From: JAGXRK01 sp963804005
GTDB lineage: Bacteria; Bacteroidota; Ignavibacteria; Ignavibacteriales; Ignavibacteriaceae
Reading direction: 5' to 3'
Assembly: GCA_963804005.1 (NCBI GenBank)
Contig: CAWDOP010000002.1
Coordinates: forward strand, 248,001-312,000
DNA: 64,000 nucleotides
Part shown: in pieces, positions 7,942-16,729 of the stretch
Layout of the letters: each line of letters starts with the position of its first letter
How positions within the stretch are numbered: position 1 is the first letter of the stretch
Translations under genes and position numbers: made by a program
Notes under the pieces: model-generated
Database searches by the model: none
Told to the model about the DNA's origin: nothing
What the model saw: the letters and a program-made list of their open reading frames with translations, nothing else

Positions 7942-9167
7942 TGATTGAGCAATTATTCATATTGATTATTCTCATTCTTCTCAGTGCATTTTTCTCGTCT
8001 ACAGAACTTGCATTTATTGTTGCAAACAGACTTAAAATTGAGATCAAAGCAAAGTCGAAAAATATCGCCGCAACACATGCTCAATATTTTGTAAACAACA
8101 CACAGGATTTCTTTTCAACAATTCTTATAAGCAATAATGTCATCAACATCACATTTGCTTCTTTAAGTGCAATCTACCTTTCATTTCATTTCGGATTAAA
8201 TGAATACGAAGTTTTAATTGTATCTACTGTAATCTTACTTTTTTTTGGCGAACTTATTCCAAAGTACTTTGCAAGAGAAGTTGCTGACCGTTTTGTATTT
8301 GTCGTATCAGTTCCTTTGCGATTGATATCTATCCTTCTTTATCCGTTTGTTAAACCATTATCACACCTAATAAACATTACAATGAGAAGTCGGCGGCAGC
8401 AGGCAGACAATATTTATCATTTGTTTGATAAGGAAGATGTAAAATCATTAGTTGATGAAAGTCATAAAGCGGGGAAAGTTAAAAAGCAGGAAGGTAGTTT
8501 TATCAGTAAAGTTTTTATGCTTGGTGAACAGAAGGTATATGAAGCTTTAACTCCAAGAACGGAAATTGTAGGACTGGAAATAAATCAAACTGTGGATGAA
8601 GCAATTTTAACTTTTATTGAATCCGGTTTTTCCAAACTTCCTGTTTATGAAGATAATCTTGATAACATTAAAGGTGTTATTCTCGCAAAAGATTTGTTCA
8701 CAAATCCGGAAAGTATTAAAAGCATTTTGCGTGAAGTTCAATTTTATCCTGAAACAAAAAAAAGTCTGGAAATTCTCAACGAGTTTCTTGCACAAAATAT
8801 GTCAATCGCAGTTGTGGTTGATGAATTCGGCGGTACTGCAGGAATCGTAACTGTTGAAGATATTATCGAAGAATTATTCGGTGAGATAAAAGATGAATAT
8901 GATGTTGATGAGAACATCTGCAGAAAAATCAATTTAAACTCTTATATCATAAGCGGAAAAGTTGAAGTTGATTTGATAAACGAAAAGTATCATCTGAATA
9001 TTCCAGTTGGTTCTTACGAAACAATTGGCGGATATATCATTGAGAGAACAGGTAAGATTCCAAAGCAAGGTGAAACATTTCTAGTTGATGATTTTCAGTT
9101 ATTGATTATCCGGGCAGATAAAGTAAGAATTGATCTTGTTAAACTGATTCACAAAGTTAACGAATAA
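7941..9167 (+). CDS. CNNM/CBS-domain membrane protein (hemolysin C/CorC-like, GldE type)
   Basis: 408 residues: a CNNM transmembrane domain (residues 1-190, starting IEQLFILIILILLSAFFSSTEL), a pair of CBS domains (about 200-320, including SMSIAVVVDEFGGTAGIVT) and a C-terminal CorC/HlyC domain (about 330-405). This family is linked to divalent cation export or homeostasis; older names are hemolysin and TlyC. In Bacteroidota the gliding protein GldE is a member, but no gliding genes lie nearby. A paralogue with the same layout lies at 61658-62935. Substrate not determinable from sequence. Confidence 0.88.
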   Translation: MIEQLFILIILILLSAFFSSTELAFIVANRLKIEIKAKSKNIAATHAQYFVNNTQDFFSTILISNNVINITFASLSAIYLSFHFGLNEYEVLIVSTVILLFFGELIPKYFAREVADRFVFVVSVPLRLISILLYPFVKPLSHLINITMRSRRQQADNIYHLFDKEDVKSLVDESHKAGKVKKQEGSFISKVFMLGEQKVYEALTPRTEIVGLEINQTVDEAILTFIESGFSKLPVYEDNLDNIKGVILAKDLFTNPESIKSILREVQFYPETKKSLEILNEFLAQNMSIAVVVDEFGGTAGIVTVEDIIEELFGEIKDEYDVDENICRKINLNSYIISGKVEVDLINEKYHLNIPVGSYETIGGYIIERTGKIPKQGETFLVDDFQLLIIRADKVRIDLVKLIHKVNE

Positions 9168-9335
9168 AATATATTCACAAATTCCTTCCCATAAGAAATT
9201 ATTTGGTTTTACTTAATTATAGTCTGAATTTTTTCAATCAATTCTTGAACTATTAAATTTCTCAACAAATAATTATGAGATTTACGTTTCAACCTTAACC
9301 TTCACAATAGGTATGACCGTGCTTCTGCTATTCAG

Positions 9336-9366
9336 TTGGGTATCATTTAATTTTGCCTTAAATTTG
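9336..9366 (+). promoter_or_regulatory. Candidate promoter for tgt
   Basis: TTG at 9336-9338 and TAAATTTG at 9359-9366 are separated by 20 bases, a full match to the TAnnTTTG -7 element of Bacteroidota promoters. It lies 33 bases before the proposed TTG start of tgt, in a 232-base intergenic gap (9168-9399) in which I see no gene or terminator. Confidence 0.38.
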
Positions 9367-9399
9367 CACTGCAAAAAATGACAAGAAAACAATAATAAT

Positions 9400-10533
9400 T
9401 TGCTGAAACTGAACATAATTGCAAAGGATAATAACTCCAAAGCCCGAACCGGATGGTTCGAAACTGATCACGGAAAAGTTGAAACTCCTATCTTTATGCC
9501 GGTCGGCACACAGGGAACGGTAAAGGCAGTTAATCAGCATTATCTTGAGCATGAAATTAAAGCTCAGATTGTTCTTTCAAATACTTATCATCTTTATCTA
9601 AGACCCGGAACAGAAATTCTGGAGCAAGCAGGCGGACTTCATAAGTTTATGAATTGGAAAAAACCCATTCTGACAGACAGCGGCGGTTATCAGGTTTTTA
9701 GTCTGACTGATTTGAGAAAACTTAAACCGGATGGTGTGGAATTCAGTTCACATCTTGATGGATCCAGGCATTTTTTCACTCCAGAAAAAGTTATCAACAT
9801 ACAACGCAGTATTGGTTCTGATATTATGATGGTTCTTGATGAATGTACTCCTTATCCTTGTGACTATGATTATGCGAAAAAATCTGTGCAGCTTACCTCT
9901 GATTGGGCAGTCAAGAATAAAGAAGCATTTGAGAGTTCAAAATCTTTATATGGACATAAACAATTTCAGTTTGGAATAATTCAGGGAAGTGTTTACAAAG
10001 ATCTTAGAGAAAAATCTGTTGAAGATTTAATCAAACTGGATTTTGACTCTTATGCAATTGGCGGATTAGCAGTCGGTGAACCAATAGATATTATGTATGA
10101 TTTGGTTAACTTCACAACTGATTTTATGCCTGAAGATAGATTAAGATATTTAATGGGGGTTGGTCGTCCTGAAAATATTCTGGAAGCTATTGAACGCGGC
10201 GTTGATATGTTCGATTGCGTTATGCCCACGCGAAATGCGCGTAATGCAAATCTGTTCACACATTCCGGAACTTTGTCAATGAGAAATGCTCGGTTTAAAA
10301 ATGATTTCGATCCGGTTGATGATAAATGTGATTGTTATACTTGCAGAAATTATACACGTGCATATTTAAGGCATTTATTTATTGCGAGTGAAATTCTTGC
10401 TCTTGAACTAGCTTCAATTCATAACCTTACTTTCTATCTTAAGTTAGTAAATGAAGCACGAGATAAAATAATTGAGGGAACTTTCCTGCAGTGGAAAAAT
10501 GAATTTATAAATAATATATCAATTAAAAACTAA
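9400..10533 (+). CDS. tgt: tRNA-guanine (queuine) transglycosylase
   Basis: Exchanges guanine-34 for preQ1 in GUN-anticodon tRNAs. The 377-residue protein has the catalytic TDSGGYQVFSL segment (about residue 88), the nucleophile region GVDMFDCVMPTRNARNA (about residue 267) and the zinc site CDCYTCRNYTRAYLRHL with three cysteines and a histidine near residue 310. TTG at 9400 is the chosen start because homologous enzymes begin just before this point; the CTG at 9403 is a less likely alternative. yajC follows after 18 bases, a tgt-yajC order conserved in many bacteria. Confidence 0.96.
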   Translation: MLKLNIIAKDNNSKARTGWFETDHGKVETPIFMPVGTQGTVKAVNQHYLEHEIKAQIVLSNTYHLYLRPGTEILEQAGGLHKFMNWKKPILTDSGGYQVFSLTDLRKLKPDGVEFSSHLDGSRHFFTPEKVINIQRSIGSDIMMVLDECTPYPCDYDYAKKSVQLTSDWAVKNKEAFESSKSLYGHKQFQFGIIQGSVYKDLREKSVEDLIKLDFDSYAIGGLAVGEPIDIMYDLVNFTTDFMPEDRLRYLMGVGRPENILEAIERGVDMFDCVMPTRNARNANLFTHSGTLSMRNARFKNDFDPVDDKCDCYTCRNYTRAYLRHLFIASEILALELASIHNLTFYLKLVNEARDKIIEGTFLQWKNEFINNISIKN

Positions 10534-10551
10534 ACTCTTGAGGAGGATAAA

Positions 10552-10866
10552 TTGGAACTTTTATTTGCTATGGCACCGCAAGGCGGTGAAGGCGGCGGAC
10601 AGTTAATGAGCACTCTCATTATGTTCGGTGCAATATTTGCGATATTTTATTTTATGATCATCAGACCCCAGCAGAGACGTGCTAAGGAAAGAGAAAAACT
10701 TCTTTCAAATCTTGAAAAAGGCGATAAAGTTGTTACAAGCGGCGGCATTCACGGTGTGATTGCAGGGATTGATGAAAAAACTGTTTTGCTGCAGATCAGT
10801 GAAAACACAAAAATAAAAATTGATCGCAGTGGTATCGGTACAGTATTGTCCAAGGAATCTAAATAG
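10552..10866 (+). CDS. yajC: Preprotein translocase accessory subunit YajC
   Basis: The 104-residue protein has a single transmembrane helix (about residues 20-40), then the conserved MIIRPQQRRAKEREKLLSNL and GDKVVTSGGIHGVIAGID. YajC associates with SecDF-SecYEG in the inner membrane. The start is TTG at 10552, decided by a strong AGGAGG ribosome site seven bases upstream. secD and secF, often next to yajC, are absent here; ribBA follows instead. Confidence 0.95.
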   Translation: MELLFAMAPQGGEGGGQLMSTLIMFGAIFAIFYFMIIRPQQRRAKEREKLLSNLEKGDKVVTSGGIHGVIAGIDEKTVLLQISENTKIKIDRSGIGTVLSKESK

Positions 10867-10880
10867 TTAGAGAATAATTT

Positions 10881-12077
10881 ATGTTTTGCTCCGTTGAAGA
10901 AGCCATTAAAGAAATAAAGAATGGAAGAGTGATTATTGTTGTTGACGATGAAGATCGTGAGGATGAAGGCGATTTTATTTGTGCTGCAGAATATGTTACT
11001 CCCGATATCGTTAATTTTATGGTAACACACGGCAGGGGAATGCTGTGTGTTGCTCTTTCCGGTAATAGATTGGATGAATTAAACCTTCCCTTGATGGTTG
11101 ATACTAATTCTGCATTGCACGGAACCCAGTTCACTGTCACTGTTGATGCAGTTGAAGGAACGACTACAGGAATCTCTGCCGCTGATCGTTCTATAACAAT
11201 CAAAAAGCTTATTGATGATAAATCAACTGCTAAAGATTTTGCCAGACCTGGGCATATTTTTCCTCTTCGTGCTTTTGATGAAGGAGTTCTAAGAAGAGCT
11301 GGTCATACTGAAGCTGCTGTTGATATTTGCAGACTTGCAAGCTTGAAACCTGCCGGCGTTTTATGCGAGGTTCTTAAAGAAAATGGTGAAATGGCAAGAC
11401 AGCCTGAGCTTTTTGATATTGCTAAGAAATTTAATTTGAAAATTCTTACCGTTCAGAATTTAATTCAGCATAGGATTAGAAACGAAAACCTTATTGAGAA
11501 GATTACAGATATTGATTTCCCATCAAAGCATGGAAATTTCAGACTTCATCTATACCGTAATTTACTTGACAGAAAAAAACAAGTTGCAGTAATTAAAGGA
11601 ACTCCCGATCCCGATCAGCCATTCCTGGTTCGAATGCATTCAGAATGTTTAACCGGTGATGTTTTTCATTCTTTACGCTGCGATTGCCATGATCAATTAA
11701 ATGATGCGCTTGATATAATTGAAAAGAATGGATCCGGTGTTTTGGTTTATATGCGTCAGGAAGGAAGGGGAATAGGTCTGGGAAATAAAATTAAAGCTTA
11801 TAAGCTTCAGGATGAAGGCAAAGATACAGTGGAAGCAAATGAAGAGCTGGGCTTCAAAGCTGATTTGCGGGATTATGGAATAGGTGCACAAATCCTCCTT
11901 GATCTTGGAATTAAGAAAATAAAATTGCTTACTAATAATCCTAAAAAAGTTATTGGGTTAAAAGGATACGGATTGGAAATTATTGAACGAGTCCCTATTG
12001 AAATTCAACCAAATGAAAATAATGAGCGTTACCTAAAAACTAAGCGTGATAAGCTCGGGCATATTATTTTACAGTAG
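10881..12077 (+). CDS. ribBA: Bifunctional DHBP synthase / GTP cyclohydrolase II
   Basis: Catalyses the two entry reactions of riboflavin synthesis. Residues 1-200 are 3,4-dihydroxy-2-butanone-4-phosphate synthase (VDDEDREDEGDFICAAE, THGRGMLCVAL, RAGHTEAAVD). Residues 205-398 are GTP cyclohydrolase II with the zinc site HSECLTGDVFHSLRCDCHDQ and RQEGRGIGLGNK. Both halves have their key residues. The 14-base gap to yajC leaves no room for an FMN riboswitch, so control must come from upstream or be constitutive. No other rib genes are in the window. The gap 12078-12242 holds no gene. Confidence 0.97.
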   Translation: MFCSVEEAIKEIKNGRVIIVVDDEDREDEGDFICAAEYVTPDIVNFMVTHGRGMLCVALSGNRLDELNLPLMVDTNSALHGTQFTVTVDAVEGTTTGISAADRSITIKKLIDDKSTAKDFARPGHIFPLRAFDEGVLRRAGHTEAAVDICRLASLKPAGVLCEVLKENGEMARQPELFDIAKKFNLKILTVQNLIQHRIRNENLIEKITDIDFPSKHGNFRLHLYRNLLDRKKQVAVIKGTPDPDQPFLVRMHSECLTGDVFHSLRCDCHDQLNDALDIIEKNGSGVLVYMRQEGRGIGLGNKIKAYKLQDEGKDTVEANEELGFKADLRDYGIGAQILLDLGIKKIKLLTNNPKKVIGLKGYGLEIIERVPIEIQPNENNERYLKTKRDKLGHIILQ

Positions 12078-12242
12078 ACGTTCGTTCAATAGCCTCCAAT
12101 ATCTCATACAGTGATGAGAAAATCTACAAACTGTAATGGATTACAAACCTATATAACTTGATTTCTTCTAGTTGCTTTTCCAGTTTTATTAGTCCTGATT
12201 TCATGCTATTTTTAAATAAATTTTTCGCAAAGAGTTATTAAA

Positions 12243-13568
12243 ATGAAAACCATAAAAATATTTCTGTCAATTCTGCTTTTATCGACTGCTTTTGTTTACG
12301 CACAGCAGAAAAAAGTCTACATCGCATACATAGAAGATGAAATTGATCTTGGACTTGCGCCATATATCAGCAGGGCTATTTCTGATGCTGAAAATAGTGG
12401 CGCAGATGCAATTATTTTCAAGATCAACACATTTGGCGGTAGAGTAGATGCTGCTACTCAGATTAAGGATGCTATACTTGACAGCAGAATTCCAACAGTT
12501 GCTTTTATAAACAACAGAGCGATATCCGCCGGAGCATTGATTGCTATTTCCTGTCAAACAATTATTATGGCTCCGGGAAGTTCAATTGGTGCCGCTACTG
12601 TAGTTGATCAAACTGGAGAAAAAGTAAGCGAAAAATATCAATCATATATGCGTTCTGAAATGCGTGCAACTGCCGAAAGAAACGGACGACGAACGGATGT
12701 AGCCGAAGCTATGGTTGATGAAAGAGTTGTTATTAAAGGATTGGTTGATTCTTCTCGACTAGTAACTTTAACCTCTGAAGAAGCACAAGAATATGGCTTT
12801 GCAGATACAATTTTTACTAAGATTGATGATGTTTTAGAATTTCTTGATCTAAAAGGAGCAACTGTAGTCAGAGTTGAACCAAATTGGGCTGAAGATGTTG
12901 TGAGATTTTTAAACCATCCGCTGGCAGCCTCTTTATTAATAATGATTGGGTTCTTCGGATTGTTTGCTGAAGTGAAGACTCCCGGCTGGGGTGTCCCCGG
13001 CACTGCAGGACTAATTGCGTTAGCTTTATTCTTCGGTTCCGCATACATACTTCAACTTGCAACTATTGTAGAAATCCTAATGTTTATCGCGGGACTAATT
13101 TTAATTGCTACTGAGATTTTTATCATACCCGGATTCGGAATTGCAGGTATTAGCGGAATGTTGTTAGTGATCGCATCACTGTTTCTATCTCTTGTTGGAG
13201 GAAGACCATTTCTTGATTTTGAAATTATTTCTATGGCAATCATTCAACTAGCTGGTGCAATTACCGGTGCGCTAATACTGATTTTAGTTCTCGCAAAGTT
13301 TCTTCCAAAATCTGCAATCTTTAACAAACTGGTTCTTTCAACGGCATCTACCGCTAAGAGAGGTTATGTATCAAATCCTGATTTCAGCTCTTTAGTTGGA
13401 AAGGAAGGTATTGCATTAACAACCTTACGTCCTGCCGGCACTGCTGAAATTGACGGACAAAAAGTTGATGTAGTTTCAGATTCCGAATACATAAAAAATG
13501 GAACAAAGATAAAAGTTATAAAGACTGAAGGAATGCGTGTTGTAGTTGTTCCAATCAAGGAGAATTAA
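12243..13568 (+). CDS. NfeD family membrane serine protease (ClpP-like domain plus NfeD)
   Basis: 441 residues: signal peptide (1-20, ending VYAQQ), a periplasmic ClpP/SppA-like domain (about 25-210) with the serine segment RAISAGALIA near residue 97 and the following lysine-bearing helix, then four to five membrane helices (about 225-360) and a C-terminal soluble NfeD OB-fold (about 375-440, ending KVIKTEGMRVVVV). This is the long NfeD form, a membrane-bound protease proposed to act in membrane protein quality control, often next to a stomatin-like SPFH gene. No stomatin gene is adjacent here. Confidence 0.87.
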   Translation: MKTIKIFLSILLLSTAFVYAQQKKVYIAYIEDEIDLGLAPYISRAISDAENSGADAIIFKINTFGGRVDAATQIKDAILDSRIPTVAFINNRAISAGALIAISCQTIIMAPGSSIGAATVVDQTGEKVSEKYQSYMRSEMRATAERNGRRTDVAEAMVDERVVIKGLVDSSRLVTLTSEEAQEYGFADTIFTKIDDVLEFLDLKGATVVRVEPNWAEDVVRFLNHPLAASLLIMIGFFGLFAEVKTPGWGVPGTAGLIALALFFGSAYILQLATIVEILMFIAGLILIATEIFIIPGFGIAGISGMLLVIASLFLSLVGGRPFLDFEIISMAIIQLAGAITGALILILVLAKFLPKSAIFNKLVLSTASTAKRGYVSNPDFSSLVGKEGIALTTLRPAGTAEIDGQKVDVVSDSEYIKNGTKIKVIKTEGMRVVVVPIKEN

Positions 13569-13576
13569 GTTGATCA

Positions 13577-13613
13577 AAGATGTCATCTTTTGTGGCTGAA
13601 AAGATGACATCTT
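13577..13613. terminator. Perfect 15-bp inverted repeat, possible terminator stem
   Basis: Arms 13577-13591 and 13599-13613 are exact reverse complements (15 bp) around a 7-base loop, 9 bases after the nfeD-like stop. The ends of the arms are A/T-rich and no long T run follows on the plus strand, so a classical intrinsic terminator is only partly met. It could also be a transcript-stabilising 3' hairpin or a palindromic repeat unit. The remainder of the gap to 13785 shows no gene. Confidence 0.5.
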
Positions 13614-13785
13614 ACAAAGTTTCATCTTTTAACTTCGTCAACATCATCCACGAATAAAACTAGAAACGCAGCCAAAATTAATTTGTTTTTAACTTAATGT
13701 TAGAAAAAATTCTTTATACTGCTGCCAAAATAAAGAACTGTTTCAATAAATTATATCATTACAATAAATTTATTTTTCTTGCCGG

Positions 13786-15621
13786 ATGGAATTAATAAAG
13801 ATACTTAATAAGGTTGCTTCTAATACTAATTCCGCTTTTTTCTTTACTCCGCCCTTTTATGAAAAATCATTTTCGTTTTTATTCTTAAATCCTTTTAAGG
13901 TTATAAACATTCAAAGTAATCGTAATCTTGAAAAAAAACTACAAGAAGTTTATCATTTAAATAAGGAAGGTTATTCATCTTACTCAATTTTAAAATATGA
14001 AGCAGGATATTTGTTTGAAAAAAAACTGCAGCCTTATTTACAAAGGAATGAAAAATTAATTCAATTCTTTTTCTTCAAACCAAAAGATGTGATTAAGCTT
14101 AATTCATCGTCTTTAAACATAGCTGATAATAAAATCAGGAATTATGCTATAAAGAATTTTCGATTAAACAATACTAAATCGGAATTCAAAAAGAATATTC
14201 ATAAGATTAAAAAATACATAACTCAGGGTGATACTTACCAGGTTAATTATACTGTTAAGGGTAAATTTAATTTTCAGGGCGATGTTACCGATCTTTTTCA
14301 TAAACTTATTTTCAATCAATCTGCAAGGTATTCTGCATTCATTAATACTGGTGATAATTTCATTTTATCTATCTCACCAGAATTGTTTTTTGAAGTTGAT
14401 GGAAGAAAAATATCAACGAAACCAATGAAAGGAACTTTTAGAAGGGGATTTGATAATCAATCTGATAATATGATTAAATACAATCTGGCCACTAGTGAAA
14501 AAAATCGTGCAGAGAATGTAATGATTGTTGATCTTTTAAGAAATGATCTTGGAAGAATTAGTCAGTTTGGTTCTGTTAATGTGGAAAGTTTATTCGAAGT
14601 TGAAAAGTATGAATCACTTTTTCAGATGGTAAGTGAAATTTCATCTAAACTGAGCAAGCAAATCACACTTTCAGAAATTATAAAAAACATTTTCCCTTGT
14701 GGATCGATTACGGGCGCTCCGAAAATCCGAACAATGGAGATAATTAATGAATTAGAGAAAGAGCAGCGTGGTGTTTACACAGGATCAATCGGATTCATTC
14801 ACAAAAAGAAAAAAGTATTTAACGTCGGAATAAGAACTTTAGTTATAAATAAAAAATCACACAAAGGTGAAATTGGTTTAGGAAGCGGAATTGTATGGGA
14901 TAGTGATGTTCATCAGGAGTACCAGGAAACAATTCTCAAAAGTAAATTCTTAACAAATCCTGAAAGTGAATTCGAACTATTCGAAACTATGCTGCTTGAA
15001 AACGGGAAAATATTTTTATTGGAAGATCATCTGAAAAGACTGAATTCGTCATCATCATTTTTTCTATTCCGATATAATGAAAAAAAAATACGCAAGGTAC
15101 TGGAAAAAGAAATTTCAAAATTTCATAATCATTCTAAACAAAAAATTAAACTTATTCTGAACAAATGGGGTAAAATAAAAGTTGAAGTCAGCCCTGCATT
15201 AATTCTGCCGAGAGAAATAAATATCATTATTAGTAAGAAGAGAATTATTACCGATAATAAATATCAGTACTTCAAAACAACAAACAGGAAACTTTATGAC
15301 AGAGAACATCACTATTATTCAAAAAAAGGTTTTTTTGATGTAATATATTTCAATGAAAAAAACGAATTGGCAGAAGGTTCAATTACAAACATTTTTTTAC
15401 GGTTTAGCGAAAGTATAATTACACCACCATTCAACTCAGGATTACTTGGTGGCATTTACAGAAAATATTTGCTTCATCGTGATTCAAACATCCAAGAGCG
15501 AACTTTGTTTTTTGAGGACCTAATCACGGCAGATGAAATTATTCTTACTAATGCTCTTAAAGGTGAAATTAAGGTGAACAGACTTTATCTAAATGAGACT
15601 GAGTTCAAGAAATTCGGTTAG
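13786..15621 (+). CDS. pabB-pabC: Aminodeoxychorismate synthase component I fused to aminodeoxychorismate lyase
   Basis: The 611-residue fusion makes p-aminobenzoate for folate. Residues 1-395 are a chorismate-binding PabB domain: GDTYQVNYT, KPMKGTFRRG with the lysine that marks aminodeoxychorismate synthase rather than anthranilate synthase, then ENVMIVDLLRNDLGR and CGSITGAPKIRTMEII. Residues about 400-611 are a class IV PLP aminotransferase-fold lyase: FELFETMLLENG, FKTTNRKLYD with the probable PLP lysine, and LAEGSITNIFLRF. The glutaminase PabA is not in the window. ATG at 13786 follows a 217-base gap. thyA and folA at 1.7-3.0 kb serve the same cofactor pathway but are not in the same unit. 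Confidence 0.93.
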   Translation: MELIKILNKVASNTNSAFFFTPPFYEKSFSFLFLNPFKVINIQSNRNLEKKLQEVYHLNKEGYSSYSILKYEAGYLFEKKLQPYLQRNEKLIQFFFFKPKDVIKLNSSSLNIADNKIRNYAIKNFRLNNTKSEFKKNIHKIKKYITQGDTYQVNYTVKGKFNFQGDVTDLFHKLIFNQSARYSAFINTGDNFILSISPELFFEVDGRKISTKPMKGTFRRGFDNQSDNMIKYNLATSEKNRAENVMIVDLLRNDLGRISQFGSVNVESLFEVEKYESLFQMVSEISSKLSKQITLSEIIKNIFPCGSITGAPKIRTMEIINELEKEQRGVYTGSIGFIHKKKKVFNVGIRTLVINKKSHKGEIGLGSGIVWDSDVHQEYQETILKSKFLTNPESEFELFETMLLENGKIFLLEDHLKRLNSSSSFFLFRYNEKKIRKVLEKEISKFHNHSKQKIKLILNKWGKIKVEVSPALILPREINIIISKKRIITDNKYQYFKTTNRKLYDREHHYYSKKGFFDVIYFNEKNELAEGSITNIFLRFSESIITPPFNSGLLGGIYRKYLLHRDSNIQERTLFFEDLITADEIILTNALKGEIKVNRLYLNETEFKKFG

Positions 15622-15625
15622 TCTG

Positions 15626-15660
15626 TTTGAAGCATCTTTTAACAATTTTTAATATCTTTA
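15626..15660 (+). promoter_or_regulatory. Candidate promoter for the isoprenoid/PTS run
   Basis: TTTG at 15626-15629 and TATCTTTA at 15653-15660 are 23 bases apart, at the long end of the Bacteroidota -33/-7 spacing. The -7 element ends 22 bases before the ATG of fni. This would drive the first gene of a run of tightly spaced genes that extends to comEC. Confidence 0.33.
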
Positions 15661-15682
15661 CCCAACAAAAATCATATTCAAT

Positions 15683-16729
15683 ATGCCGCAGAAAAATGAT
15701 AGAACTTCCAAACGAAAAAAAGAGCACATTGAATTGTGTCTGACTGATAAAGTTGAATTCAAAAAAAAGACAAGCGGATTTGAGAATTATGATTTTAAGC
15801 ATTTTGCATTGACAGAAGTCGATCTGACTAAAATTTCTTTTGAGACAAACTTTTTCAAAAAGAAAATTAATTATCCGTTTATGATTTCCTGTATGACAGG
15901 TGGATCAACTGAAGCTGAAAATATAAATGCCAGACTTGCTGATGTGGCAAATAAACTTAATATTATACTGGGAGTTGGAAGCCAGCGTCAGGCACTTGAA
16001 GACAAAAATTATCATCGATCATATAAAATTATCAGAGAGAAAGCGCCGGTTATTCCGGTGCTGGGAAATATCGGTGCTGCTCAATTAGTAAAAATAAAAT
16101 CATTTGATCCATTCAAAAAATTAATTGATTTGGTAGAAGCAGATGCAATGGTGGTTCATCTAAATCCTTTACAGGAACTTCTTCAACCTGAAGGTGAAAT
16201 AGAATTTGCCGGACTCAGAAAGAAAATTGGAAAGCTCGTCAAGGAACTTCGAGTACCAATAATTGTTAAGGAAGTAGGAGCGGGAATTTCAAAAGAAGCT
16301 GCAAAAATTCTTTTAGAATCAGGAGTTAAAGGAATAGATATTGCCGGTTCTGGCGGAACCAGTTGGGCAGGGGTTGAACTTTTAAGAAGTAAAAAAAATA
16401 ATGATGAAATATTTTGGGATTGGGGTTTACCAACTTCATACTGTATAAAAGAAGTTTCCTCTTTGAAGAAAAAATATAATTTTGTATTAATTGGTTCCGG
16501 TGGAATAAATTCTGCAATGGATATGTCGAAGGCATTTGCACTTGGTTCTGATATAACAGCATCTGCACGAATAATTTTACAAAATTTAATTAATCACGGC
16601 GAAGAAAATGTATTTAATATGATTACTGAATGGTTTGAAGTTTTAAGGAAAATTATGTTTTTGACCGGTTCTAAAAATCTTAAGGATTTAAGAAACAATA
16701 AACTGATAAAAAAGGAAAAACTTAGTTGA
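15683..16729 (+). CDS. fni: Type 2 isopentenyl-diphosphate delta-isomerase (FMN-dependent)
   Basis: Interconverts IPP and DMAPP using reduced FMN. The 348-residue TIM-barrel protein begins with the RKKEHIELCL segment and has MISCMTGG, GVGSQRQALED, VHLNPLQELLQPEG, IVKEVGAGIS and GIDIAGSGGTSWAGVE, all family hallmarks. ispE at 40.1 kb shows that the non-mevalonate (MEP) route is present, so this isomerase balances the two products. The TGA stop overlaps the TTG start of the polyprenyl synthase gene by 4 bases. Confidence 0.96.
   Translation: MPQKNDRTSKRKKEHIELCLTDKVEFKKKTSGFENYDFKHFALTEVDLTKISFETNFFKKKINYPFMISCMTGGSTEAENINARLADVANKLNIILGVGSQRQALEDKNYHRSYKIIREKAPVIPVLGNIGAAQLVKIKSFDPFKKLIDLVEADAMVVHLNPLQELLQPEGEIEFAGLRKKIGKLVKELRVPIIVKEVGAGISKEAAKILLESGVKGIDIAGSGGTSWAGVELLRSKKNNDEIFWDWGLPTSYCIKEVSSLKKKYNFVLIGSGGINSAMDMSKAFALGSDITASARIILQNLINHGEENVFNMITEWFEVLRKIMFLTGSKNLKDLRNNKLIKKEKLS

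Noticed and set aside
10867..10880. FMN riboswitch before ribBA
   Set aside because: The gap to yajC is only 14 bases; an FMN aptamer needs more than 100.
12638..13048. 136-residue minus-strand frame
   Set aside because: It is the antisense shadow of the NfeD-type gene, with no recognisable motif or ribosome site.
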